A stretch of DNA of 64,000 bases, from NCBI RefSeq assembly GCF_000740785.1, contig NZ_JFZB01000005.1:62001-126000 (forward strand), written 5' to 3'. Shown here piece by piece: positions 28,439 to 37,273 of this stretch (positions are counted from its first letter, which is position 1; the number at the start of each line of letters is the position of its first letter). The notes under the pieces were generated by a model, which was given only the letters and a program-made list of their open reading frames with translations, did no database searches and was not told the DNA's origin. The stretch comes from Paenirhodobacter enshiensis. Lineage in GTDB: Bacteria; Pseudomonadota; Alphaproteobacteria; Rhodobacterales; Rhodobacteraceae. Both the position numbers and the translations under genes were made by a program.

Positions 28439-28799
28439 CCATGTCGCGGCACCGGATCCGGCCGCCGAGGACCCCCGCCTGCTCGCGCTGCGCGATCTTC
28501 TGAATGACGAACGGATCGCGATTCGCACTGGCGACTTCGCCCGGCTTGGCGATCTGGTCGCCCGAAAGGAAAAGGCCATGGCGGACATGCAGGCCCTGCC
28601 GGCCTCCCGTATTCCGGCCCTCAGGAGTCGCATCGAGGAGAATCAACGCCTGATCGAGGCCGCACTGAATGGCTTTCGGTCCGCGCGGAGCCGGATCGAA
28701 CAGATCGCCGCCTCGGTCCGCAGCTGCACGACCTACGACCGAAACGGTCAGTCGCAGCAGATCAGCCTCGATTCTCCGGCGATTGAACGCCGGGCCTGA
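28431..28799 (+). CDS. FlgN-like flagellar export chaperone
   Basis: A 122-residue, mostly helical protein (LLALRDLLNDERIAIRTGDF..., RIEENQRLIEAALNGFRSAR) ending in TYDRNGQSQQIS, the kind of tail seen in FlgN chaperones for hook-filament junction proteins. It overlaps the flgJ-like gene by 8 nt, so it is coupled to it. The call relies on helical pattern, tail and context and is moderate. Confidence 0.7.
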   Translation: MTSHVAAPDPAAEDPRLLALRDLLNDERIAIRTGDFARLGDLVARKEKAMADMQALPASRIPALRSRIEENQRLIEAALNGFRSARSRIEQIAASVRSCTTYDRNGQSQQISLDSPAIERRA

Positions 28800-28828
28800 G
28801 GAAATTCCTGAAAATGCGATGCACTTCT

Positions 28829-28848
28829 GGCCGCCCACCCGGGCGGCC
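28829..28848 (+). terminator. Hairpin upstream of the flagellin gene
   Basis: GGCCGCCC-ACCC-GGGCGGCC, a perfect 8-bp stem with a 4-nt loop, then TTAGCATTTTGTT. It lies 30 nt after the FlgN-like stop and 160 nt before the flagellin start. It most likely ends the flgJ-flgN transcript; it could instead be part of a long flagellin 5' leader. Confidence 0.65.
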
Positions 28849-29008
28849 TTAGCATTTTGTTAGGAGGCCGTGCGCAATGATCTCCCTGCACCGGACAAAA
28901 CGGACGGTGGCGCGGCAGGTTACCACTCCGCATGGGTCAGAACGCCCCTTTTGCCGGCAAGGCCGGCTGTATCAACCGGCGCGAAGCGCCGATACAAGGA
29001 TATGCAAG

Positions 29009-30199
29009 ATGACCAGCATTCTGACGAATTCCAGCGCGATGGTTGCGCTGCAGACGCTCAAGTCGATCAACGGTAACCTCTCCGACACGCAAAATCAGAT
29101 CTCGACCGGAAAGGCGATTTCCAGCGCGAAGGACAATGCCGCCGTGTGGTCGATCTCGAAGGTGATGGAAACCGACGTCTCCACCATCGATTCGATCACT
29201 TCGAGCCTCAATCTGGGGCAGTCGACGGTCTCGGTGGCCCGTCAGGCGGCCGAAAGCGTCGTGTCGAAACTGCAGTCGATGCAGGAAATCGCCGTCAATG
29301 CCAGCTCGGACAACGTCGATCACTCCACTCTGACGGAGCAGATGGGGCAGCTCGCCGAGAGCATCAAGTCGGTGATCGGCAGCGCGCAGTTCAACGGCCT
29401 CAACCTGCTCGACGGCAGCTCCTCGGGGATGAGCATGTTGTCGTCCTTCTCTCGCTCGGGCAACACGATCACGACGTCCTCGCTGACAGTCGAGGCGAAA
29501 GATCTGCTGAACGGCGCCTATGTCGCCAAGTCGGCGTTCACCGGCACCACCGGTGCCAGCGCCACCGGCGACACCTTCGCGATGACGCTCGATGCCACGA
29601 CGGGAACCGGCGATATCACGTTCGACACCTCGACCCTCGCCGCCGGTGACACCGTGTCGCTGACGATCTCGGGGCAAAAGGTCAGCTATACGCTGAGCGC
29701 CGAGGACATGGCGTCGACCTCGCCGTCCGCGCTGGTCGCGACCGGCCTGAAAAGCGCAATCGAATCGCTCGGCATAAGCGGGCTGACGGTCGATTACGAC
29801 GATACCAGTGCGGATACGCTGTCGCTGTCGAATACCGGCGGCACCGCGCTGTCGGTGACCGGTCAGTATGCCAATGCCGGGTCGACCGATCTGGCAACGC
29901 TGGACGTCTCGACCTCGACTGCGGCTGCGGCGTCGGTCGAGAAGCTCAGCGCGCTGATCTCGCAGGCGACGGCCGTGGCCTCCTATTATGGCTCGACCGA
30001 AACCCAGCTGTCGGATCAGGCCGATTTCATGTCGACCTTGTCCGATGCGATGACCACCGGCATCGGATCGCTCGTCGATGCGGACATGGAAGAGGCCTCG
30101 GCCCGCCTGACGGCTCTGCAGACTCAGCAGCAGCTGGGCATCCAGGCCCTGTCGATCGCCAACCAGCAGCCGCAGACGATCCTGTCGCTGTTCAAGTAA
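29009..30199 (+). CDS. fliC: Flagellin
   Basis: A 396-residue filament subunit. The N-terminal D0/D1 part is typical (ILTNSSAMVALQTLKSINGNL, QNQISTGKAISSAKDNAAVWSIS), and the C-terminal helix is typical too (MEEASARLTALQTQQQLGIQALSIANQ). The middle (about 150-300) is Ser/Thr/Gly-rich and lacks aromatic residues, as in exposed D2-like regions. ATG 29009 follows AAGGATATGCAAG. Hairpins lie on both sides, and flaF and flbT follow. Confidence 0.95.
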   Translation: MTSILTNSSAMVALQTLKSINGNLSDTQNQISTGKAISSAKDNAAVWSISKVMETDVSTIDSITSSLNLGQSTVSVARQAAESVVSKLQSMQEIAVNASSDNVDHSTLTEQMGQLAESIKSVIGSAQFNGLNLLDGSSSGMSMLSSFSRSGNTITTSSLTVEAKDLLNGAYVAKSAFTGTTGASATGDTFAMTLDATTGTGDITFDTSTLAAGDTVSLTISGQKVSYTLSAEDMASTSPSALVATGLKSAIESLGISGLTVDYDDTSADTLSLSNTGGTALSVTGQYANAGSTDLATLDVSTSTAAAASVEKLSALISQATAVASYYGSTETQLSDQADFMSTLSDAMTTGIGSLVDADMEEASARLTALQTQQQLGIQALSIANQQPQTILSLFK

Positions 30200-30207
30200 T
30201 AACGCGC

Positions 30208-30231
30208 GGAGGCGCCTGAGCAGGCGCCTCC
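30208..30231 (+). terminator. Hairpin after the flagellin gene
   Basis: A perfect 10-bp stem GGAGGCGCCT / AGGCGCCTCC with a 4-nt loop, 8 nt after the flagellin stop and 52 nt before flaF. It has no T-tract. It may slow or partly end transcription so flagellin is made in large excess over flaF-flbT, or protect the flagellin mRNA 3' end. Confidence 0.65.
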
Positions 30232-30282
30232 ACCGTCCGCGGCAAAGCCGCTTTTCTGCATCACACAGAAGGAATTCTTCCC

Positions 30283-30660
30283 GTGAATGCCAGCCTCATG
30301 GCCAAAACGGCCTATGCAAACCCCGAACAACCCCTGCGAACCGCCCGCGATGCCGAATACGAGGTCTTTGCCCGTATTACCCGGCGATTGCGCGCCGCGG
30401 CTGGCTGTGCTGCCAGCGACTACCCCGGCCTCGTCGGAGCGGTTCATGACAATCGAACCCTCTGGGCCCGGTTGAACGCCGACGTCAGCCTGCCCGAAAA
30501 CGGCTTGCCCCAGGATCTGCGCAGCCGGATCGCCTATCTGGCGGAATTCACCCGGCGCCACAGCCAGAAAGTCCTGCACGGCACCGCAACTGCGGATGTC
30601 CTGATCGAAATCAATACTTCGGTCATGCGTGGCCTCAGGCGAGAGGGGGAGGCAAAATGA
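30283..30660 (+). CDS. flaF: Flagellin synthesis regulator FlaF
   Basis: A 125-residue alphaproteobacterial regulator that promotes flagellin translation or secretion, acting against FlbT in Caulobacter. The family core is MAKTAYANPEQPLRTARDAEYEVFARITRRL and NRTLWARLNADVSLPENGLP. The start is GTG 30283 with AGAAGGA upstream; ATG 30298 is an alternative. The stop overlaps flbT as ATGA. Confidence 0.92.
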   Translation: MNASLMAKTAYANPEQPLRTARDAEYEVFARITRRLRAAAGCAASDYPGLVGAVHDNRTLWARLNADVSLPENGLPQDLRSRIAYLAEFTRRHSQKVLHGTATADVLIEINTSVMRGLRREGEAK

Positions 30661-31061
30661 CCGGCCTTGTCCTGAAGCTGGCCCCGAAGGAGCGGGTTCT
30701 GATCAACGGCGCCGTCATCGAAAACGGCGACAAGCGGTCCCGTCTGGCGATTATGACTCCGAACGCAAATATCCTTCGGCTGCGTGACGCGATTCACCCG
30801 GCCGAGGTGAACACACCCGTGCGCCGTGTCTGCTATATCGCCCAACTGGTCCTGTCGGGCGACGTAACCCCGGACGATGCGCGACTGCAGCTGCTGCGCG
30901 GGATCGAGCAGCTCAGTCAGGTTCTCCTCGATCCCGACAGCCGGAAACATCTGGCTCAGGCCACCAGCTTCGTGCTGCAGGACCAGCATTACATGGTGCT
31001 GAAAGCTCTGCGAACCCTCTTGCCCCGGGAGGAGCGGATCATGGCCGCCGGCCAGACATGA
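30657..31061 (+). CDS. flbT: Flagellin mRNA regulator FlbT
   Basis: A 134-residue protein. In Caulobacter FlbT binds the flagellin 5' UTR and destabilises it until the hook is finished. The motifs are LVLKLAPKERVLINGAVIENGDKRSRLAI and YIAQLVLSGD. It overlaps flaF (ATGA) and the next gene (ATGA), giving a coupled trio. Its likely target is the flagellin leader at 28850-29008. Confidence 0.92.
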   Translation: MTGLVLKLAPKERVLINGAVIENGDKRSRLAIMTPNANILRLRDAIHPAEVNTPVRRVCYIAQLVLSGDVTPDDARLQLLRGIEQLSQVLLDPDSRKHLAQATSFVLQDQHYMVLKALRTLLPREERIMAAGQT

Positions 31062-31885
31062 GTTACTCCGTCGCCCTTCCGCTGAGTGGCTACGCAGGCT
31101 GGAAAATGCTGACCCAGACGATGGAGCGGCAGAAAGCCGCCTTCGCAGAGTCAGCCCAGATACAGACAACCGAAGCCTACTTCCGAAAAAAAATCGGCTC
31201 GGTCACTTCGGCGCAGGACTTGGTTTCGGACTACCGCTTGCTCTCCGTCGCACTGGGGGCCTTCGGCCTCGACGAGGACATTCGCAGCACCTATTTCATC
31301 CGCAAGGTTCTGTCGGAGGGCACGACCGACCCGAAGTCTTTTGCGAACAAGCTTACCGACAAAAGCTATCAGGCACTTTCCGCAGCCTTCGGTTTTGGAC
31401 CGGGCGAGACACCCCGGACTTCGGAGCCCGGCTTTGCCGACACCATCCTGAAAAAATTCGAGACCCGCGCCTTCGAAACCGCGGTTGGGGCACAGAACGA
31501 CGCGATGCGCATTGCTCTTAATGCCGAACGCAGCCTGCCAGAGATGGCCGCATCGGGGGCCACGAACAATACCCTCTGGTATCAGATCATCGGGTCAGAG
31601 CCCCTGAGCGCCTATATGCAAGGCGCCCTCGGCCTGCCCGACAGTATTGCGGCGCTCGACGTGGACCGGCAACTCGACATCTACAAGGCCAAGGCGAGAG
31701 CTGTTTTCGGATCGGACGCGGTGGCGCAGCTGGCTTCGGGCAAGACGATGGACAAGATGACCCGCAACTACCTGATCCGCGATCAGATCGAAAATGGCAC
31801 GACGGTGGCCAACTCGCCGGCACTACAAATTCTGCAGGTCAGCCGCGCGTCCGGCGGAACCAACATCCTGTCCCTGCTGCTCTAG
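31058..31885 (+). CDS. DUF1217 flagellar-associated protein
   Basis: A 275-residue protein with the repeat-like DUF1217 pattern (LSGYAGWKMLTQTMERQKAAF, TEAYFRKKIGSVTSAQDLVSDYRLLSVALGAFGL, FANKLTDKSYQALSAAFGF). Members sit in flagellar loci of alphaproteobacteria and may be secreted axial or hook-related factors, but the function is not established. There is no signal peptide. It is translationally coupled to flbT. Confidence 0.82.
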   Translation: MSYSVALPLSGYAGWKMLTQTMERQKAAFAESAQIQTTEAYFRKKIGSVTSAQDLVSDYRLLSVALGAFGLDEDIRSTYFIRKVLSEGTTDPKSFANKLTDKSYQALSAAFGFGPGETPRTSEPGFADTILKKFETRAFETAVGAQNDAMRIALNAERSLPEMAASGATNNTLWYQIIGSEPLSAYMQGALGLPDSIAALDVDRQLDIYKAKARAVFGSDAVAQLASGKTMDKMTRNYLIRDQIENGTTVANSPALQILQVSRASGGTNILSLLL

Positions 31886-31992
31886 CCCGCATGATCGCGC
31901 GGCTAGCTGACTGGTCCCGCGGCTTCTCGCACCGCATTTTCCATTCTGGATCAGCTTGCGCTGGCTGGCGCCGAACCAGGATGAGAGAGACC

Positions 31993-32550
31993 TCAGCGCG
32001 GGCTGCGCTTGGCCAGAATCCGCTGCAATGTGCGGCGGTGCATGTTCAGCCGCCGCGCGGTTTCCGAAACATTGCGGTCGCACAGCTCGTAAACCCGCTG
32101 GATATGCTCCCAACGAACGCGGTCGGCGCTCATCGGATTCTCTGGCGGCGGCGGCAGATCTCCGCCGCGGGCCAGCAATGCGTTGGTGATATCATGAGCA
32201 TCGGCGGGCTTCGACAGATAATCCACCGCCCCCATCTTGACCGCCGCGACGGCCGTAGCGATGGCGCCATACCCCGTCAGCACCACGATCCGCGCATCGG
32301 GCCGCTTCGCACGCAGCAACTCGACCACCTCGAGACCGCTGCCATCCTCAAGCCGCAGATCGACGACCGCATAGGCCGCCGGCATCCGCTCAGCAAGCTC
32401 CTTGCCATGGGCCACGCTTTCCGCTGTCTCGGTCACGAAGCCGCGCTTTTCCATCGCCCGTGCCAGCCGGGTCAGGAACGGAACGTCATCGTCGACGAGA
32501 AGCAGCGACCGGTCCTCGCCGAGCTCTTCAGCAATTTCCTCTTCGGACAT
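31993..32550 (-). CDS. regA: Redox response regulator RegA/PrrA/ActR
   Basis: A 185-residue regulator with a receiver domain (VDDDVPF acidic pair; phosphoacceptor Asp64 in AVVDLRLEDGSG; LSKPADA lysine), the characteristic four-proline linker (GGDLPPPPENP) and a Fis-type helix-turn-helix at the end (SETARRLNMHRRTLQRIL). In relatives it controls photosynthesis, nitrogen/carbon fixation and respiration in response to redox state. ATG 32550 has GGGGAA five bases before it. It is divergent from regB with 145 bp between, and neither senC nor hvrA is adjacent. Confidence 0.95.
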   Translation of the reverse strand: MSEEEIAEELGEDRSLLLVDDDVPFLTRLARAMEKRGFVTETAESVAHGKELAERMPAAYAVVDLRLEDGSGLEVVELLRAKRPDARIVVLTGYGAIATAVAAVKMGAVDYLSKPADAHDITNALLARGGDLPPPPENPMSADRVRWEHIQRVYELCDRNVSETARRLNMHRRTLQRILAKRSPR

Positions 32551-32695
32551 GCGGTTCCCCAAATTGATTGCCGAACACTAAGCCCTCGGCGCGATGGGGT
32601 CAAATTGCGCGATGCGCATACGTTGATCCGGAAGGCTTGCGTGGCTATCACCGGTGCACCCCCACCGGACCGGGGGAGACAGTCAGGGGGCAAGG

Positions 32696-34075
32696 ATGCC
32701 GGAAGACCGGAGCAAGGGGCTGTGGCGCGCAACTGGGCAGCAGGACTGGATCCGGCTGCGCACGCTGATCTACCTGCGCTGGATCGCCGTCTTCGGCCAG
32801 AGCGCCGCGGTGATCGCGGCATGGCTGCTCTATGATATCGCACTGGATCTGCCGATGTGTTTCATGGCGATCGGGGCCTCGGTCGCGGTGAATCTGACGG
32901 CGATCATCGCCTTTCCCGCCACCCGCCGGCTGAGCGAAGCCGAGATGACGCTGACGTTGTTGTTCGACACGGCACAGCTGTCGGTCCTGCTGGCGCTGAC
33001 CGGCGGTCTGAACAACCCTTTCGCCTTTCTGATTCTCGTGCCGGTGACCATTGCGGCGACCGCGCTCGACACCCGGCCGACAGTGCTGATCGGGATCTCG
33101 ACGATCTCGATGATCAGCCTGGTCGCGGGGCTGCATCTGCCGCTGATCACCCATTCGGGCACCGTCGTTCGGGTGCCGGACGAAATCGAGTTCGGCTTCT
33201 GGGTCGCAATCATGACCGGGGTGGTGTTCCTCGGCGCTTACGCGCATCGCATCGCGCTGGAAATCCGCGCCATGGCCGAGGCGCTGGTGGCGACGCAGAT
33301 GGCCCTGTCGCGCGAACAGAAACTGACCGATCTCAGCGGTGTGGTGGCGGCCGCGGCACATGAACTCGGCACCCCCCTCGCCACGATCAAGCTGGTCTCC
33401 TCGGAACTGGCCGACGAGCTGGCCGACGACCCGGAGCTGCGCGACGATGCGCTGCTGATCCGCGATCAGGCCAACCGCTGCCGCGATATCCTGCGCTCGA
33501 TGGGCCGCAGCGGCAAGGATGACATGCAGATGCGCACCGCGCCGCTCGTCACCGTGCTGCGCGAGGCAGCCGAACCCCATTCCGACCGCGGCAAGGAGCT
33601 GATCTTCGATCTCGCTCCCGGCCCCGGCGGGCAGGAGCGTCAGCCCGTCGTCCACCGCTCGCCCGAGCTGATCCACGCCCTGCGCAACCTGATTCAGAAC
33701 GCCGTCGACTTCGCCCGCAGCACCGTCTGGATCGAGGGCGAATGGACCGACCGCGAGGTTTTCGTGCGCATCATCGACGACGGCCGCGGCTTCCCGCCCG
33801 GGGTGCTGGCGCGTATCGGCGACCCCTATCTGCACACCCGCGACCCTGACCGCAGCCAGCGCCCGGAATACGAGGGCATGGGCCTTGGTCTGTTCATCGC
33901 GAAGACGCTTCTCGAGCGCACCGGAGCGCGGTTGCGCTTTTGCAACGTCAGCGCTCCCCCCCCGGCCGAGGGCGGCCCGTGCCGGTCGGGCGCCGAAGTC
34001 GAACTGCGCTGGCCGATCGAACACCTGAGCGTCGCCCAGGGCCCTCTGGGAGAGAACCGCCAGATCGTCGACTGA
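32696..34075 (+). CDS. regB: Redox sensor histidine kinase RegB/PrrB
   Basis: A 459-residue membrane kinase. Six helices span about residues 30-190. The quinone-binding motif GGLNNPFAFLI is intact. The phosphoacceptor His222 is in AAAHELGTPLATI, and the redox-sensitive cysteine of this family is Cys262 (DQANRCRDIL). The ATPase boxes are NLIQNAVDFA, DDGRGFP and GMGLGLFIAKTLL. ATG 32696 has AGGGGGCAAGG before it. The partner is RegA, divergently encoded. Confidence 0.95.
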   Translation: MPEDRSKGLWRATGQQDWIRLRTLIYLRWIAVFGQSAAVIAAWLLYDIALDLPMCFMAIGASVAVNLTAIIAFPATRRLSEAEMTLTLLFDTAQLSVLLALTGGLNNPFAFLILVPVTIAATALDTRPTVLIGISTISMISLVAGLHLPLITHSGTVVRVPDEIEFGFWVAIMTGVVFLGAYAHRIALEIRAMAEALVATQMALSREQKLTDLSGVVAAAAHELGTPLATIKLVSSELADELADDPELRDDALLIRDQANRCRDILRSMGRSGKDDMQMRTAPLVTVLREAAEPHSDRGKELIFDLAPGPGGQERQPVVHRSPELIHALRNLIQNAVDFARSTVWIEGEWTDREVFVRIIDDGRGFPPGVLARIGDPYLHTRDPDRSQRPEYEGMGLGLFIAKTLLERTGARLRFCNVSAPPPAEGGPCRSGAEVELRWPIEHLSVAQGPLGENRQIVD

Positions 34076-34163
34076 CCGCCGCCGTTCATCCCGGGGTTTA
34101 ACGACCTGTTAAGCAATTCTCGCCGAAGATGACCCCCGAAGGGTTCCACAGGCGAGGTCAGAC

Positions 34164-35798
34164 ATGTCGATCCAGTGGTTCGAGGCGCTTCTGATCGCGG
34201 TGACCTCGGTCGGCTCTGCGGCGATCGCCCTGATCGTGGCCTCGCTGGTCACGCAACGGATGCAGGCCCGCCGCCCCGCCCGCAGCACCTTGCCGGAACT
34301 GGAGCCCGCAGTCTTCCTGTTCGACGATCACCAGCTTGTCGATGCCACGGGGCCGGCACGCGCGCTTTTGGAAACCGCCCCCGCAGGCGCGACGGACTGG
34401 GCCCGGCTCACGGCGGTTCTCGCCCCGCGGTTTGAAGGTTTTTGCGAACGAATGCAGTCTCTTGGCCGCATCGGCCGGATCGAGATGACCTCGCGCAGTG
34501 ACGCCGGAGACCTGCGCCTTTGCGCCGAGGAGGTCGAGGGGCTGGCCCGCATCACCCTGTTCGATCGTGACGCCGAGGGCAGCGGGGCGCTGGTTGACGG
34601 GCTGTCGCTGCGTGCGATCGAAGACGAGCTGGACCTGACCCGGCGCGTGCTCGACGATCTGCCCGCACTGGCCTGGCGCGAGGATGCGGGAGGGGCCGTG
34701 ACCTGGGCGAATCGTAGCTACGTTTTGCGCGCCGAGGCTCTGGACAAGGACGGCATCGGTATCACCTGGCCACTGCCGCAGTTGTTTCCCGATCTCGAGG
34801 CCGAGGCGACGGAGCAACGGATCTCGCTCGCCGGAGCGCAGGACAAGGCCCTGTGGTTCGAAGGCTACAGCCACCCCCTCGGCGAGGGGCGGATCCGCTA
34901 CGCGATGCCGGCCGATGCGCTGGTGCGGGCTGAACGGTCGCTGCGCGATTTCATCCAGACCCTGTCGAAGACCTTTGCCGACCTGCCGATCGGCCTTGCG
35001 GTGTTCGACCGCCGCCGTCAGCTGCAACTGTTCAATCCGGCACTGGCCGAACTGACGATGCTGCCGCCGGATTTCCTGCTGGGCCGACCGACGCTGCACG
35101 CCTTTCTCGACCGGCTGCGCGAGACCCGCATGGTGCCGGAGCCGCGCGATTACACCGGATGGCGCCAGCACATGGCCGATCTGGAAAAGGCCGCCGCCTC
35201 GGGGTTCCATTCCGAAACCTGGACCTTGCCGCGCGGACAGACCTATCGCGTCACCGGCCGACCGCATCCCGACGGCGCCGTCGCCTTCCTGTTCGAGGAT
35301 ATCACCTCTGAGGTTGCGGTGATGCGCCGGTTCCGCGCCGAACTGGAGCTGGGTCAGGCTGTGCTCGACCGCCTCGACGAGGCCATCGCAATCTTCGGCT
35401 CCACCGACGAGCTGGTGATGTCGAACGCCGCCTATGACCGGCTGTGGCGCACCGATGCCGAAAGCGGGCTCGGCCGCACGACCTTCGCCGCGGCCCTGCT
35501 CGGCTGGCGCCAGCTCAGCGGGCCGGACAGCTTCTGGCAGCAGGTGCAGGAACGGCGCGCCCGCACGGCTCTCCGGACCGAGACCGCGGGTGTTTTGTGC
35601 CTGGCCGGAGGGCAGCACCTCGCCTGTTGTCTGACGCCACTTCCCGGCGGGGCGACCATGGCGCGCTTCACCCCGTTGCCGGCAACGGCGTCAGAAACGA
35701 AGGTGGTCCCGCCTGCGGGCGATCTGTCGGCGGAGGTCGCCTCTCTCCCCGACCCGCCCGTCCCGCCGCCGATTGAGGTCGCCCGGGCAGCGCGCTAA
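34164..35798 (+). CDS. Membrane-anchored PAS-domain protein without kinase domain
   Basis: A 544-residue protein: one N-terminal membrane helix (about 8-29), then three PAS-like segments (around 45-140, LDDLPALAWREDAGGAVTWANRSYV at about 170, and ADLPIGLAVFDRRRQLQLFNPALAEL at about 275), and a fourth weaker one (LDRLDEAIAIFGSTDELVMSNAAYDRLW). No H-box or GHKL ATPase follows; it ends in a Pro-rich tail. It looks like the sensory half of a hybrid kinase. It lies just after regB, 88 nt away, and before tsaE. Confidence 0.78.
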   Translation: MSIQWFEALLIAVTSVGSAAIALIVASLVTQRMQARRPARSTLPELEPAVFLFDDHQLVDATGPARALLETAPAGATDWARLTAVLAPRFEGFCERMQSLGRIGRIEMTSRSDAGDLRLCAEEVEGLARITLFDRDAEGSGALVDGLSLRAIEDELDLTRRVLDDLPALAWREDAGGAVTWANRSYVLRAEALDKDGIGITWPLPQLFPDLEAEATEQRISLAGAQDKALWFEGYSHPLGEGRIRYAMPADALVRAERSLRDFIQTLSKTFADLPIGLAVFDRRRQLQLFNPALAELTMLPPDFLLGRPTLHAFLDRLRETRMVPEPRDYTGWRQHMADLEKAAASGFHSETWTLPRGQTYRVTGRPHPDGAVAFLFEDITSEVAVMRRFRAELELGQAVLDRLDEAIAIFGSTDELVMSNAAYDRLWRTDAESGLGRTTFAAALLGWRQLSGPDSFWQQVQERRARTALRTETAGVLCLAGGQHLACCLTPLPGGATMARFTPLPATASETKVVPPAGDLSAEVASLPDPPVPPPIEVARAAR

Positions 35799-35807
35799 GA
35801 TGGGGTC

Positions 35808-36278
35808 ATGTCCGACGTTCCCCTTCTGGCCACCTTCGCCCTCGCCGACGCCGAGGCCACATCCGATTTCGGCCGCCGGTTCGCCGCGCTGCTGCGGGCG
35901 GGGGATGTGCTGCTGCTCGAAGGGCCGATCGGCGCGGGCAAGACGCATTTCTCCCGCGCGCTGATCCGGGCCCGGCTGGGGCGTGAGGAAGACGTGCCCT
36001 CGCCCACCTTCACCCTGATCCAGACCTATGGCGCCGCGCCCGAGATCTGGCATTCCGACCTCTACCGCCTCGGCCATCCCGATGAGGTGGCGGAACTCGG
36101 CCTTGAGGACGCGTTCAGCACCGCGATCTGTCTGGTCGAATGGCCGGAACGGCTCGGCTCGCTGCGCCCCGAAGGCGCGCTGACGCTGCGCTTCCGGCTG
36201 ACCGAGGGGGGCGATGCCCGCGCCGTCGACCTGATCGGCCCGCCCGCCTGGCAGCCCCGGCTGGAGGCGCTGGCATGA
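35808..36278 (+). CDS. tsaE: tRNA threonylcarbamoyladenosine biosynthesis ATPase TsaE
   Basis: A 156-residue P-loop protein of the t6A37 complex (TsaBDE). Walker A is LLLEGPIGAGKTHFSRAL, followed by VPSPTFTLIQTYG, IWHSDLYRL and VEWPERLG, all family signatures. t6A is the substrate of MtaB, encoded 30 kb away. It is the first of a tight series: it overlaps amgK as ATGA. Confidence 0.93.
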   Translation: MSDVPLLATFALADAEATSDFGRRFAALLRAGDVLLLEGPIGAGKTHFSRALIRARLGREEDVPSPTFTLIQTYGAAPEIWHSDLYRLGHPDEVAELGLEDAFSTAICLVEWPERLGSLRPEGALTLRFRLTEGGDARAVDLIGPPAWQPRLEALA

Positions 36279-37273
36279 CCCTGCCCGAACCGGCACGTGC
36301 TTTCCTTGCGCGCGAAGGCTGGCAGGATGCGCTCAGCCGTCCGCTCGCCGGCGATGCCTCGGGGCGCAGCTATGCGCGGCTGACCCTGGGCGAAAAGATC
36401 GCCGTTCTGATGATGTCGCCCTCGCCCGACGAGGTGACGCATTTCGAAAACGTCGGCCGCTGGCTTCTGTCCAACGGCTTTTCCGCGCCCCAGATCATGG
36501 CGAGTGACGCCCCCGCCGGGCTGATGCTGATCGAGGATCTGGGCGACGATCTGATCTTCGATCTGGTCGAGGCCGACCCCGCGCGCGAGGCCCCGCTTTA
36601 CGGCGCGATCACCGATGCGCTTCTGGCGCTGCACCGGCTGGCGCCGCCCGATTTCGTGGCGCCGCTCGATGCAACGGGGCTCGGCGATCTGACCCGGCTC
36701 GGTCAGGACTGGGCGCCGCTCCTGTCGGCGGAGGCCGCGACCGAGGTGCCTGACCTCGTCACCACGCTCGCCGCGCGGCTCGACGATCTGGCGCCGGTGC
36801 TTTGCCTGCGCGATTTCCATGCCCAGAACATGCTGTGGCTGCCCGGCCGCGACGGCGTCGCCCGCCTTGGCCTGCTGGACTTTCAGGACGCGGTGGCGGC
36901 CCATCCTAGCTACGATCTGGTCTCGGCGCTGCAAGATGTGCGCCGCGCCGTCTCGCCCGAGGTCGAGGCGCGCGAGATCGCCCGTTACACCGCCGCCCGC
37001 GGGCTCGACCCGGACACCTTCGCCGCCGATTATGCTCTCCTCGGCGCACAGCGCGCGTTGCGCATCCATGCGGTCTTCGCGCGGCTGTGTCTGGGCGCGG
37101 GCAAGGCGCGCTATGTCGATCTGATGCCGCGCAACTGGGCGCTGCTGCACCGCAATCTGGCGCATCCCACGCTCGCCCCCCTCGCCCGCGCGGTCGGGGC
37201 GGCCTTCGCGCCCCCGGATGCCCCCCTTATCGAAAGGTTGAAACGCGAATGCGGAACCCGCCCGATGCGCTGA
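36275..37273 (+). CDS. amgK: N-acetylmuramate/N-acetylglucosamine anomeric kinase AmgK
   Basis: A 332-residue aminoglycoside-phosphotransferase-fold kinase. The conserved catalytic loop is CLRDFHAQNMLWLPG and the metal motif LGLLDFQDAV; DASGRSYARL is the family glycine-rich N-terminal segment. Beside murU it forms the cell-wall recycling shortcut MurNAc to MurNAc-1-P to UDP-MurNAc, known to bypass MurA and give intrinsic fosfomycin tolerance in Pseudomonas. The start overlaps tsaE. Confidence 0.9.
   Translation: MTLPEPARAFLAREGWQDALSRPLAGDASGRSYARLTLGEKIAVLMMSPSPDEVTHFENVGRWLLSNGFSAPQIMASDAPAGLMLIEDLGDDLIFDLVEADPAREAPLYGAITDALLALHRLAPPDFVAPLDATGLGDLTRLGQDWAPLLSAEAATEVPDLVTTLAARLDDLAPVLCLRDFHAQNMLWLPGRDGVARLGLLDFQDAVAAHPSYDLVSALQDVRRAVSPEVEAREIARYTAARGLDPDTFAADYALLGAQRALRIHAVFARLCLGAGKARYVDLMPRNWALLHRNLAHPTLAPLARAVGAAFAPPDAPLIERLKRECGTRPMR

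Noticed and set aside
28988-28995. GCCGATAC as sigma-28 -10 element of flagellin
   Set aside because: There is no TAAA-like -35 at the right distance, and it is too close to the start codon to leave a leader.
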